Below are positions 12,001 to 23,210 of a stretch of 64,000 nt of DNA, piece by piece. A program made the translations under genes and the position numbers. The notes beneath the pieces are model-generated. The model did not search any database and was not told the DNA's origin. It saw only the letters and a list, made by a program, of their open reading frames with translations. The first letter of the stretch is position 1, and each line of letters opens with the position of its first letter. Source of the DNA: Roridomyces roridus (Eukaryota; Basidiomycota; Agaricomycetes; Agaricales; Mycenaceae); NCBI GenBank assembly GCA_029378245.1, contig JARKIF010000006.1, positions 2,108,001 to 2,172,000 of the forward strand. Direction: 5' to 3'.

Positions 12001-15000
12001 CTAATGCCGTCCCCAATACGAAAACTCGGAGGACGTGGTAGTGTCATATCGTCCGTATGGAATACCCGTCGGCCGCCTGACAGCAGATGCAGGCAACACA
12101 CTAGGCCCAGGCATCGGCACCGGATACTCGGAAGACGTAGCCGTGTCATGCCGCGTGTACGGAACACCTGTCGGCGTGCGCCGGGGCTGCACAGACACCT
12201 GGAACTCGGAAGACGTGCCGGTGTCATATCGGAGGTACTCAGCACCCGTTGCCGTGGATTCTCCTGGCTGAGCTGAACGCCAGTGTGCGGCAAGCTGGCT
12301 TGCCGAAGGGCCAGGAACCGTTGATGGCTCCGGCTCGTCGTCGTCGTCGTCCTCTTCGAGCGCCTCCTGCTGCATCTGGACTAGCTGCTCGCGCTCTTCC
12401 AGAGCAAGCAAGGCGTCCTCCGCCGAGGTAATCATCTTCCGAAGCGCCTCTGAAAAGCATGGTTAGTGATAACTTATAGTCGCCGAAGCAGAAACAAACG
12501 CACGTTCGATGCTCAGCGTGAACAAAGTCTACAAGTTGTATATCAACATGCGTATCCTTGTGAAAATGGAATAGCACTCACATGCCGCGCATCGTCATCC
12601 TGCAATATCTCCCTCTTAACCCTCTCCCCAAGCCTCTCCGCACTCGTAATCTCATTCATCAGCTTCTGCAACCCAGGCGGCAGCGGGTCATCCGAATCTA
12701 CCCCCATCGACTTGCCCTTTGACACGAAATACGACAGATGTTCGTGAAACATCTTGGCATCCGCGAGAATCTTGTGCGGGAGCGCTTCGAGCTGTTCTTG
12801 AACCTTGAGGTGCGATTTGTGGACAGCGTCATCGGTGGAGGGTCCCGCCAAATGTGGCTCCATCAGCGGTGGAGGGTTATGGGCATTGGCCTTCTTTCCA
12901 CGTCGAGCCTTCTCGGCCAAGAGACGGACGCGTTCGCGGTATCGCTTGACTGCGCGATCAAAAACCCCTGCGTAGATGGCGTTGCGGTATTTGGAGGAGA
13001 AAGCCTCGGCGATGACTGCGAATGAGTTTAGTTTTCAACTTGAAAAATTCATGTTGAATGGCACGCACCCGAGATGAGGATAGTCATGGTAGCCACACCC
13101 AACAAAGCCCATGCTACGAACACTGAACGCCCAGCCGGAGTTTGAGGCGACGAATCCCCTGTGTAAATTTAATCAACGAATCTCGAAAACCAAACAACAA
13201 ATACCGTATCCAATGGTCGTGAAAGCAATGAAGCCTATTCCCGAGTCAATATACCCCCACAAGAACAATCCAAACACGCACAAAAATAAAACGACCTTCC
13301 AAATTCCCACTTCTCCGTTTGCATAAATATAACAGATCCAATCTATCGTGGGCGCAAATAAGCTTGGAAAACAAAATAGAACAGTTGGACCTACCACCCA
13401 GAAAGTGATGAACAGCGCCCACACAACAATCAACCGTGCATAAAACGCCTTGGTTTCCTCCTTTTCCATACTAGCACGAAACGCATCATACTGCAACGTC
13501 AGTGATTTCTTAAACTGCGGAGGCGCAGGCGGGGGTTTGGGAAACCCTGAGGAAGTGCGTACGCCCCCGTGAAGGAGGTGCGATTCGTTCACCGCAAGGG
13601 CAAAGGAGCCGATCATGCCGATCATGCGGCCCATGCGCGCGTGAGTGAGCGGAATGCCTGGCTCGGGGGGCGCAATGGGCATCCCGACGCTGCCGTGATG
13701 ACCTGCATGATGAGAGGACGACGAAGACGATTCATCGTTATGCCGTTGGCCGAATCCTTCGGGCAGCAGCGTGTTCAACGGCACCCCAGCTTCCATCGCC
13801 GCGGCTTCCAGCTACAAATAGTCAGAGTCAGTTCAAGAAAAACGACCTCAACGAACCTGTTTCCACGAGAGAGCCTCCAGGTTGAGGTGCATGCCGTGCG
13901 GGTGGTTTCCATATCCCAAACCATGTCCCATCATGAACCCAGTCCCACTTCCATGACTGACCGTATCGCTCCCACCTCCATCGTGCCATAGCCATGTCCA
14001 CGACGGAATTCGTCCGTCGAGCGAATGCAGCACCCTGCCCACCAAACCATCGCGGACCGGCCTATTTTCATTCCGCACCCACACAGGCGCCCCTTTCTCA
14101 CGCAGCCGCCACTCGATAGCTTCGCGCCATCGGTTCGACACACGTCTCTTCCAGCGACCAATTTTGCGGCGTTGGCGCATGGCCTGGACTCGTTTACGAT
14201 AGCCCACCTCCAGGCCTTCCAGCACGGTGTCGCGCATGAGGCCTACTGCCAGTGCAATCATGAGGATGCCGAATGCCGCATAGATGCATGTGAAGACGCG
14301 AGCGCCTGTTGTAGGGGGTGTAATGTCGCCGAAGCCTGGCATGGGAATTCAACAACGTGTTTGTGGGCGAAAAAAAGAAAGGACCCACCGATCGTCTCGA
14401 TCGTGACGAGGCTAAAATACATGGCGTCGATAAAGTTGAGGTGGAGGATGATGGAAAAAATGAGAGAGCCCAGTGCGATGTAGCAGAGGAGCAGAATAAC
14501 GACTATGATGAGTGAGCGCTGCCGGCGCGTAAGCCCGCTACCTGCAGCATGGCGGAATTTGTTATCACACGTGTGATGCCGAAAGAAAGAAAAAGCACAT
14601 ACCGCTCTTCTCGAAATCGGGCGTGAGTACCAAGTCGTAGATTAACGTGAGATTGGTAAAGGTGGACACGGCCGTTGAGCAAACTGTGAGCTAATCAGCA
14701 AAGAAGACAAGTTTAGGCTTTTACGGGCCAATTACCAGTGACCCAGAATGATTGCCCGTACGTGAACCCGTCGTTGAAACGGTGTTCCACACCAAAAATG
14801 GTGACAGCAATTATATTTATAAGATCTGTCATCGAGTGAGCACAAGACCAGATTTCTGGCATGCTGCAAAACTCGCCGTGTATTGTAAGGAAGAGTATGC
14901 AGCCGACTGTCATCAGCTTAACCTTCTTCTCAAGAAAGCGAGCCACGAGGCAAATGTTGGCTGCCAATGCACAGGCCATGCTGAAGCCCAGACCAATGTT

Positions 15001-15574
15001 GAGGATGGCGGGGTTCGGACGCCGTTCGACAATTTTGTTGTCTACGGTGCGCACGTACCAGTGCTGAGGCGGTCAGTGAGCATGGACGCTACATGCAAGA
15101 GAGAGTATTTACCTCGGTAAGCCCGGGAATTTCGAGGAGAATGGAGAACGGAATGACGATGCCGGAAAGAATTGGTGTCCACCGGTAGCGCGCGGTGTAG
15201 TTGTCCAGCTCCTCATTAGTCGTTTTGGGGTTGAGGATCTCTCTGACGCGCGAGGTCCAGGTGGGGATGCTTTCCTTGTCGTCCATGACAGCGGTCAAAG
15301 AGGAGACGTCGGTACGGGTGTGTCTTGGCGGTGCTGGGGCAACCGGTTCCTCGGCGAGCTGCTCCTCGACCTCCATTCCATTGATAATATCGTCCGTGTC
15401 GTGTTCGTGGTCCAGGTCTTCTTCATCCTCGTCCAATTCTTCCAAGTCGTCGCTCGGAGAATTCTCGTCCGTTTCCGGCGGATTGGGGTCAAGACCCTTC
15501 TCTGGATCCGGATGCCTGTTAGTAATAATGGGCCGGTTGAAGAGTATGAGTGGGAGGTATCTGAGTATTGTCAT
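12001..15574 (-). CDS. TOK1-type two-pore outward-rectifying K+ channel
   Basis: Thirteen exons on the minus strand: 15113-15574, 14877-15063, 14736-14825, 14603-14683, 14389-14541, 13857-14335, 13395-13811, 13282-13342, 13205-13234, 13069-13158, 12582-13015, 12504-12528, 12001-12449; 985 aa. Two pore loops carry K+ selectivity filters: TIETIGFGD in the first half and AFTTIGYGD in the second. Conserved TOK stretches INIIAVTIFGVEHRFNDGF, LTRRQRSL and SVFVAWALLGVATM confirm the eight-segment fungal architecture. It is a plasma-membrane channel releasing K+ on depolarisation. The acidic N-terminus (DDLEELDEDEEDLD) and the 150-residue acidic C-terminus are cytosolic and probably regulatory. The intron between exons 2 and 3 starts with GC rather than GT (see findings). 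Exons of 25 and 30 nt occur. Confidence 0.92.
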
Positions 15575-15701
15575 TGACGTCCGGGGGCTTGCATAAAAGG
15601 TCGTGGGTGGTGGTGGAGCAGAAGAGAGAGAGAGATAAAGTCGCGATCTGTCCGAATTAGGAGAAGGATCTCGGATCAACAACATCATTTCTTCCTCCAC
15701 C
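15575..15701. promoter_or_regulatory. Short bidirectional promoter, TOK1 / URA5
   Basis: Only 127 bases separate the start codons of the divergent K+ channel and orotate phosphoribosyltransferase genes, so both promoters must lie here or in the first exons. It contains a purine-rich GAGAGAGAGAG run (complement CT-rich for the channel) and a CT-rich leader (CATTTCTTCCTCCACC) just before the URA5 ATG, a common fungal leader feature. Confidence 0.55.
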
Positions 15702-16408
15702 ATGTCTCTGGCGGCGTACCAGTCGGAGCTCATCCAGCATGCCATGCAGATCGGCGCCCTCAAATTCGGGTCCTTCACACTCAAATCCGGCCGGTAAGCC
15801 GCCCTTGCCGCCTCAAGACGACAACCCAAATCCAAGACAGTGTATCTCCCTACTTTTTCAATGCCGGTCTGCTCAACACCGGTCCCATCCTCGCCGTTCT
15901 GTCTACTGCTTACGCAGCTACCATCGTGTCTGGACCTCTGCCGGACTTTGACGTGCTTTTCGGACCTGCGTACAAGGGCATCCCTTTTGCGGCAACCACG
16001 GCGCTTCTGCTGCACACCCAGCACAACGTCGCCGTCGGTTTTGCGTATGACCGGAAGGAGGCCAAGGACCATGGCGAGGGCGGCAAGATGGTCGGCGTCT
16101 CCGTTTCTGGGAAGCGGGTGGTGATTCTGGACGACGTCATGACCTCGGGAAAGGCTGTCCGCGGTGCGATAGAGACGGTGGTGGCACATGGTGGAGAGGT
16201 TGTTGGAGTTGTTCAGTGCCTGGACCGGGAGGAGATTGGTCAGGACGGTACGAGCAGCACTGTGAAGGAGATTGAGGCTCTCATCGGCGAGGGACGAGTA
16301 AAGTCTATCCTCAAGATGCGCGACCTGATGGCTTGGCTGGAAAATAATGGGATGACCGAGGAGCTTGGGTCCATGAAGGCGTATTGGGATCAATATGGTT
16401 TGAAGTAA
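15702..16408 (+). CDS. URA5: Orotate phosphoribosyltransferase
   Basis: Two exons (15702-15793, 15841-16408), 219 aa. It converts orotate and PRPP to OMP, the fifth step of pyrimidine synthesis. Diagnostic features are the N-terminal FTLKSGRVSPYFFNAG, GPAYKGIP in the middle, and the PRPP-binding motif VVILDDVMTSGKA. Length matches fungal URA5 (about 220-230 aa). Cytosolic dimer by family. It is followed 131 bases later by the derlin gene on the same strand. Confidence 0.97.
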
Positions 16409-16539
16409 AATACTCGAATGTAGGAATAGACAGGGTGCGACGCGCAGACGCGTCTGCGTCACCTGATCGGCCAGCCATAGACGCTCAGTCAGACACGTCA
16501 GCGCGTCAGCTTTCTTCTTACTTCCATCCTCTCTTCACT

Positions 16540-17625
16540 ATGAACGACGTGGTCACCGAAATCCGCAAAATCCCAGCCGTCACTCGCTTCCTATGCATCT
16601 CTTTCGTGGGCGTCTCTATCCCTGTGTTCATGAAGGCCGTCCCAGCGCTGTACGGAGTACCCTACAACTACAATCTCGTCTTCCAGAAGCTTCAGGTTCA
16701 TATCCCTCGGGTCTGACTGGATGGTCTTGACGTTGCTCTGTAGATCTGGCGGCTTTACACGAGTTTCTTCCTGGGAAGTCAGTGTGTTCCGGTTCTCAAA
16801 GGTATTCGCCAACTGACCTGGGTTTAGGCCAAGGCATATCCTTCATTTTTGGTGAGTATTCTCGTGTCGGTCATTGTACGGTGGTTAATATTCGACGTGC
16901 TAGAGCTCATCACACTGTAGTATGTCTCTTTCATTCGACTACATCCCGAGCTAACCAACGTAGCCGCTGCGGGAATGACCTGGAACGATTCGACGGTCCT
17001 TACTACCTGAAATCTGCCGACCTCGCATGGCAGATGTTCGCCGCCAACATTGGCGTCATCGTCCGTCCCTTTCTTTTTCCCGTGCATCCATCCTCTTCTA
17101 ACGTCCACCCAGCTCCTCAGCCTCCCACTCACTCGGCAGCAATACGTCTACATCTTCTTCCGCCCCTTCCTCCACTTGCTCATCTACATCTCCTCCGCCC
17201 TCGCGCCTCTAGGCGCACAAATGTCCATCTTCGGGCTCATCACCGTCCCAGTAACCTACAACCCATGGATCATGCTCGCCTTTGAGCTGCTAGGCGGGGG
17301 ACCAGGCGCAGTCGCCGCTGCTCTCCCCGGAACCGTCATGGGTCACCTCTGGTGGTGGGGCGTCTGGGGCAGCCGTGCAGGCGGTGCTGGTGGGATATTA
17401 CAGGAATGGGGCATCGCGCCTGCGTGGCTGAGGAGTTGGTTTGGTGAAAGTGGCGCGCCTAGGCCTGGGTCGCGCAATTTGAATGGCACGACGGGGGCGA
17501 ATGCAGGATCGGGCATACATGTTGTGCCCCCGCGGAGGCAGGTTGGAACGGAGCCGCCTGTTGCGTCAGGGTCGTCCAGCAGTGGGTACAGGTGGGGGTC
17601 GGGTAATAAGCTTGGGAGCTCTTGA
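16540..17625 (+). CDS. Derlin-family ERAD rhomboid pseudoprotease with p97-binding box
   Basis: Six exons (16540-16695, 16744-16777, 16828-16851, 16904-16919, 16964-17060, 17113-17625), 279 aa. The N-terminus MNDVVTEIRKIPAVTRF and IWRLYTSFFLG are hallmarks of derlins (Der1/Dfm1), which retrotranslocate misfolded proteins from the ER. Several membrane segments end at GHLWWWGVWGS. The last residues, GYRWGSGNKLG, fit the SHP box that binds Cdc48/p97, so it resembles Dfm1 and metazoan derlins more than yeast Der1, which lacks this box. Exons of 34, 24 and 16 nt sit in a row. Confidence 0.93.
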
Positions 17626-17897
17626 GCCAAGTCTGTACAGTGTATTTTCTCTTTGAAGTTTTTGACGCTCTGATGGCGGGCTGCCCGCCCCGACTTTTGA
17701 GTATTGCATTTCCACGATTCTAATGCAGCAGGAAGACTCTGTAGTCGATGTATGTCCAGTAGAAATCTTGCCCCACCGTCAGGTCCATCGAATGGGGTCA
17801 TCCGCAAACGCCCGAACCCAATCAATGCGGCCGCAAACTGAGTGTCTCCTTCTCCCTTCCTCCACCGTCGTCTGACGCGTATTTCTTTCCTTCTTTC

Positions 17898-19371
17898 ATG
17901 GCCTCATTAGCCCGTCTTCGTGTCTCTCGCAGGCTGGTACGTCTCTAGCACCCTCCCTCTCCCAATTTTTCTGATTTTTATCGCGTATTTCATTCTCTAC
18001 AGCCCCAACTTGCCCGCGCCATTCAAACCTCTGCGGACACGACGCAGCTCGCCTCGCCTCCCACCGACCTCTCCCAGCCCTTCACCGTCAAACTGCACGA
18101 GGACTCGTTCCGCGGGTACCAATGCGACATTCCCGACCTCGAGGTGGAGGTCACCAAGGACCAGCTCCTCGGCATGTACAAGCAGATGACGACCATGCGT
18201 AGGATGGAGATGGCTGCGGACGCGCTGTACAAGGCCAAGCTTATCCGTGGTTTCTGCCACTTGGCCATCGGGCAGGTGAGTAGTTGAGCGTTTGCCGCGT
18301 CTTTTTCTCATCGCTCAACCTCTCTTCAGGAAGCAGTCTCTGTCGGGATGGAGGCTGGTATCACCCCCGAGGACCGTGTGATCACCTCCTACCGGTGCCA
18401 CCCCTTCGCTGTCCTGCGCGGCGGCACGATCAAGGGTGTCATTGGTGAGCTGCTCGGGCGCCAGATTGGCATGTCCCATGGCAAGGGCGGGTCGATGCAC
18501 ATCTTCACCCCGTCCTTCTTTGGCGGCAACGGTATCGTCGGTGCCCAAGTTCCCCTCGGCGCTGGTATCGCTTTCGCCCAGCAGTACATGAACAAGGACG
18601 CTGCGACGTTTGCCCTCTACGGTGATGGTGCGAGCAACCAGGGACAGGTGTTTGAGGCGTACAACATGGTGCGTGTCTATCCATCTTTAATGAACGACCT
18701 ACATTCTTATACCTTTGAAAAGGCCAAGCTGTGGAACCTCCCCTGCGTCTTCGTCTGTGAGAACAACAAATACGGCATGGGCACCTCTGCCGAGCGCAGC
18801 TCCTCCAACACCGAGTACTTTACCCGTGGCGACAAGATCCCCGGGCTGCAGGTCAACGGCATGGACATCATCGCTACACGTGAGGCCGTCAAGTATGCGC
18901 GCAAGTGGACCGTGGAGGACAAGAAGGGTCCCCTGCTGCTCGAATTCGTAACCTACCGCTACGGCGGTCACTCCATGTCCGACCCTGGCACGACCTACCG
19001 TACGCGTGAGGAGGTGCAGCGCATGCGGAGCACGCAGGACCCTATTCGTGGGCTCCAGCGCTACATCGAGGAGTGGGGTTTGGCGACGGAGCAGGAGTTG
19101 AAGGTCCGTTTTTCATCTTTAATCCCGTTTTTCATCTTTCGCTTACAAGTGCTGCAGCAACTGGACAAGAACGCCAAGGCCGAGGTTGACGCTGCTGTCG
19201 AGGAGGCCAAGGCTTCGCCCGAACCCCTCCTCAAGGACCTCTGGACAGACATCTACTACAAGGGTACTGAGCCCCCGTACATGCGCGGTCGTGAGCGGGA
19301 GGAGGGGCGTTCTTTCTCTTATTCTTCATATCTGAATATTCACGTCAAAATTGCAGGTCCACCACTACTAA
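17898..19371 (+). CDS. PDA1: Pyruvate dehydrogenase E1 component, alpha subunit
   Basis: Exons 17898-17936, 18003-18275, 18330-18668, 18723-19103, 19158-19304 and 19357-19371 give 397 aa. It decarboxylates pyruvate with thiamine diphosphate as half of E1 in the mitochondrial pyruvate dehydrogenase complex. The N-terminus MASLARLRVSRRL is a mitochondrial presequence. The TPP-binding motif runs from GDGASNQG to CENN, and the phosphorylation loop YGGHSMSDPGTTYR contains the regulatory serines. The last intron begins GG instead of GT. The final exon (VHHY stop) is assigned because the 52-nt spacing and the CAG acceptor fit. If that intron is retained, the frame stays open to 19493 with an unrelated tail. 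Confidence 0.95.
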
Positions 19372-19432
19372 AAGACACATTGTCCTCTATAGATTGTCCT
19401 CGTAATAATACTGCTGCTTTGAGATTAGACTA

Positions 19433-22400
19433 TCACTCCGTATCGTTCCAAGGCCGGTCGACATTGGTATCATCCCCATCCCCTTCTTCCTGAATAGCCT
19501 CCGCGCCCGCAATCGTCAACGCCTCTATGCGTCGCGTGAACTCGTTCATATCGCGCTGGGCTGCCTCCCGCACGGTGTGATCATATCCACCATCTTCCGC
19601 CACGGGAGCTGTCGGGTCCCACGAAATAGCGCGACCCTTCCATCCGCCGTTGTTGTGGATGTAGTTGAGGAAGGAGCGCCAGAGGGGGTCGAGGCCTAGT
19701 ACATCGGGGTCGCCAACGACGACGAGGAGAGCTTGAGCGCGGGTGACGGCCACTATTCCAGGTCGTTAGAAGACGAACGCGGGTGAAAATAAGACAAACC
19801 GTTGAATCTACGTGGGTTCGCGACGAATCCGAGCGTATGGCGGAGGTCGTACGCGACGAATTCACGGCTGCTGCGTACCGTCGAGATGATGATGACGCGT
19901 CGTTCCTTTGCGACTTATAAGACCTCCGAAGTAAGGAAGGAAGAATCGAGAAATAGCTCACCTGGCCTTGGAACTCCTCGACGCTTCCGACCTTGACTCC
20001 TTCTGCAACAGCCCGTAGCGTATTGCGGATCTTCTGACATTGCGCATGATACGGAGCGATGACGCCAATATCCGCGTCGGCTGCAGCAAGTTAGAATCCA
20101 TCCATGGGCTGCAGAAAGGAACTCACTAATCCGAAACTTCCTATCCGAGCGCAGGGTCTCGACGTAATTCTTGACCTGCGACGCCTCGTCGATATTAAAA
20201 AAACTAGGCGAAGACGCCTCGCGTGCGTCCCTGCCCGCAATCGCATGAAACACAATGGGGAACGTCTTGCACGGAAGCAGGGGAGATTGCAAGAACGAAT
20301 CAATGACGCTGGGCTTGCCGCATTGCTGCAGCTCGTTCTTGTAGAACCGTTCGTTCGGGAACTTGAGGATGGCATTATGAGATCGGAAGTTTTTCGTCAA
20401 CTTGACGACGCTGGACGGTGGTGAGCGTTTTCCGGAAGTGGGATCGGAAGGAAACTCACGAGGTACCGTATCCCTTCTTCTCGTCGTAGATCTCGCGCGC
20501 CATCAACCTCTCGATATAGCTCGTCTCGAAACCCAGCTCGCGCGCGATCGCCGAGCGGATGATAGGTCCAAGCTGTTTCGGGTCTCCCGAGAGGACGACG
20601 TTGGTCTTGCCGTCCGCCATGGTCTTGATGGCTTGCAACGAGTCTCTTAGTATTCACAGAAAAATACAGATGGAAAACTCACCGATCATGACCTCTGGCT
20701 CCGTCGCCTGTCCAGCCTCGTCCACAAAGATGTGGGAATAATGGCCCCGACCAATGCCGATACCAGAGACGACCGACGCAGACACACAAGTGGTAATAAC
20801 CACCCTAAAGCGCTTCATCCGGGCGAGAGGCGGCACGGAAAAGTGACCCTCCGGCGTGGCATGTGCGTACTCGCGCATTTCAAGCGCAATCTGCTCCTTG
20901 TGGCGTGAAGGCGCATAGAACCTGAACAACTCGTCCTTGGTCAATGCTCCGACGAGTCGGCTGGCGATGAGGTCCGCGGCAGAGTTGCTCGGCGCGCAAG
21001 CTAAAATACGTGCTTGCGGGTTGGCGGCCAAGACCTGACGCATGGCTTCCACCATCGTCACTGTCTTTCCTGTACCAGGAGGGCCGAAGACGACAAAGGG
21101 CACAGACCCCGGCTTGCGCTTCAGGATGGACACGACAGCTTGGAGCTGCGGTCCGTTCTCCTTGATGAGCGGATTGAAGACCTTGATCTGGGCGCCGGCA
21201 GGCCTTGGGTACGGTGTTTTTGGAACGTGGGCCGGGAGTGGGAAGAGCATGCGCTCTTCCGAGAACGCCGTGTCCATGGCGAGGTGCTGGCGGCGCATCG
21301 GAGAGCGATTGAGCTTAAAGCGCGCCGTATAACGGTCCGCCACCGACGCCTTGCGGAAAGACGGGTGAAATCGAAGCCCGACCTCCTCCTTTTGCACGAT
21401 ATGGACCCCACCCTCAAACCAGTGACCGTGGGTCGCGCCTTGCTTCTGAATGAGAATACGGTCGCCTGTACAGGTGTTAGACGGAAGGGATACTTGGCGA
21501 GATGGAGACTGACCGACAAGTACACTGGGGCGCTTCTCCGCCAATCCGGGAACGTCGAGACTGGACAAGAATCAGATTAATCGAATGAGAAAAGAAGACG
21601 TACAAATGGAAGCCGTTGTGCCCTACCAGTTTGGCGCCGATGATGTCGTAGTGCTCGAGGTCTCGCCTGAATGTACTGTGAGGAACAGATAGTGCTGAGA
21701 CAAGAGGACTCACTCCATCCGATACTCTTCGATCCAGAGTAAGTGTTTGAAGTGGCGCGCATACGTTTTGCTATCCAGGACGTAAGGCAGATACTGCGGG
21801 CGGAGGTCACCGATGATGGACGCGGTGGGACCGTTGAACGACAGCGTCGCGGCCAGGCCGGCAGGGATTGGAGCCTTGGGCAGCTTTCCGACGTATGGAA
21901 TTGCCTTCAAGGATGGGGGGGCAACGCCTTCGACAACATCGAGCTCTGGCTGGGCTGCGTTACGTTTGCGAGGGACGTATGGGGCGATTGGACGCATGGC
22001 CTCGTGGTCAGCTCGGTTGCCGACGACGACGTGCAGAGTTCGGGCGATGATAAACCGCTTCCGCAGTTGCAAGTCCTCGAAGAGGATTTCGAGCCTGTCT
22101 TCAACTCGCCCATTGTAATCCTGACGGAACTTGACGATGAAAGAGTGGGTGGCATTGTAGGTAATCGTGGCGGCGGTGGCGCTCACTGAGAACCTTTGAG
22201 ACAATTAGCGTCCTGGATAATGAACAAGAGCCGCCACTTACGGAGAGGTCGTCTTGCTGCCTTTCTGGGAAGCGAGGGTAACGCTGAGAACAGCGATCTT
22301 GGAAGAGGGGGTTTCATTCCGGATGGTGGGACGCAGTTCCAGCCCGGACTTGGCAGCTGGTCCTTCGACGACGCCAAAGTCGAAGTCACCCGAAACAGTG

Positions 22401-22873
22401 ATCCCATTCTTGTCCCTTTCTGCTTCGTCCGAGGCTGTCCTAAAAGCGACAAACTGGGCCCGGTCTCGGTGTTTGGGCTGCAGATGATGACGAGGCCAGT
22501 GTTCGTTGGAAATGTGAGTCTTGCATGTCGTACAAAGGGTATGACCGGGGACGTCCTCCGGTATCTCGGGCTGAATGCTTGGGTTCAGGCCGCGTCGACG
22601 AGCGCATGCAGCATGACGAGCGCCCGCTGCATGCTGTACCCAGTTCTTCATCCCAGGAATGTGCTTCTCGCAGATGGCGCAAAAGAGCAAAGCTCCGGAT
22701 TCGCCTTGAAGTCGGTTGATATGTTGCTTGGAGGCAATATGTGCGGTATGGTCGTCGGACGACTCAAAGACGACGTTGCAGAGAGCACAATTGAGGACGT
22801 TGTGCCGGTGGGGACATGAAGCGTCATCGCAGACGCCGTTGGCGAGTAACTCTGGACAGTTGGTTTGAGCCAT
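19433..22873 (-). CDS. MOV10/HELZ-like SF1 RNA helicase with zinc fingers (H2)
   Basis: Ten exons on the minus strand: 22242-22873, 21714-22193, 21604-21666, 21514-21560, 20683-21465, 20460-20631, 20127-20410, 19962-20080, 19800-19905, 19433-19752; 1001 aa. N-terminal CCCH finger (CPELLANGVCDDASCPHRH) is followed by three C2H2-like pairs (CALC, CAIC, CTTC each with later His). Helicase motifs: GPPGTGKT, APSNSAAD, DEAGQATEPE, GDPKQLGP, NFRSHN, EEFQGQER, AVTRAQ. It is clearly paralogous to H1 at 8.2-11.6 kb (same length, domain order and many intron positions) but in inverted orientation. Both should be active ATPases by motif content. Its start faces the F-box-like gene A. Confidence 0.92.
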
Positions 22874-23210
22874 GGTGGTGGGTAAAGGAAAAGACGATAA
22901 CTGGACCTTGAAAGAACCCTGGGGGCTTTCATAACGGATTGATGGCCTTTGAGCGCCTTTGAACAAAGAACTCGTGTCCCTTTGACGAAATACACGAGGC
23001 GCGTATCGATTTAGTCAATGGGATCGAGTTATTTCGAGGGACCATTGCCAACGCTGTCTCGGATGAATGCCACGCATCTTGCACGAGGTGAAGGTCGCAT
23101 TGAAAGAACGGAGAGAGGGACAAAACAGTGGAGAAGACAGACTTTTGGTTTGAGTGGAGGTTGATGAAAGGGATCACTTGTCCATTTTGGGACATGTGCA
23201 TGCGACCGAT

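Noticed and set aside
19305..19356. GC-AG splicing of the last PDA1 intron (donor GC at 19307)
   Set aside because: It yields a tail unrelated to the short expected C-terminus; phase 0 at 19304 is the only option giving VHHY stop.
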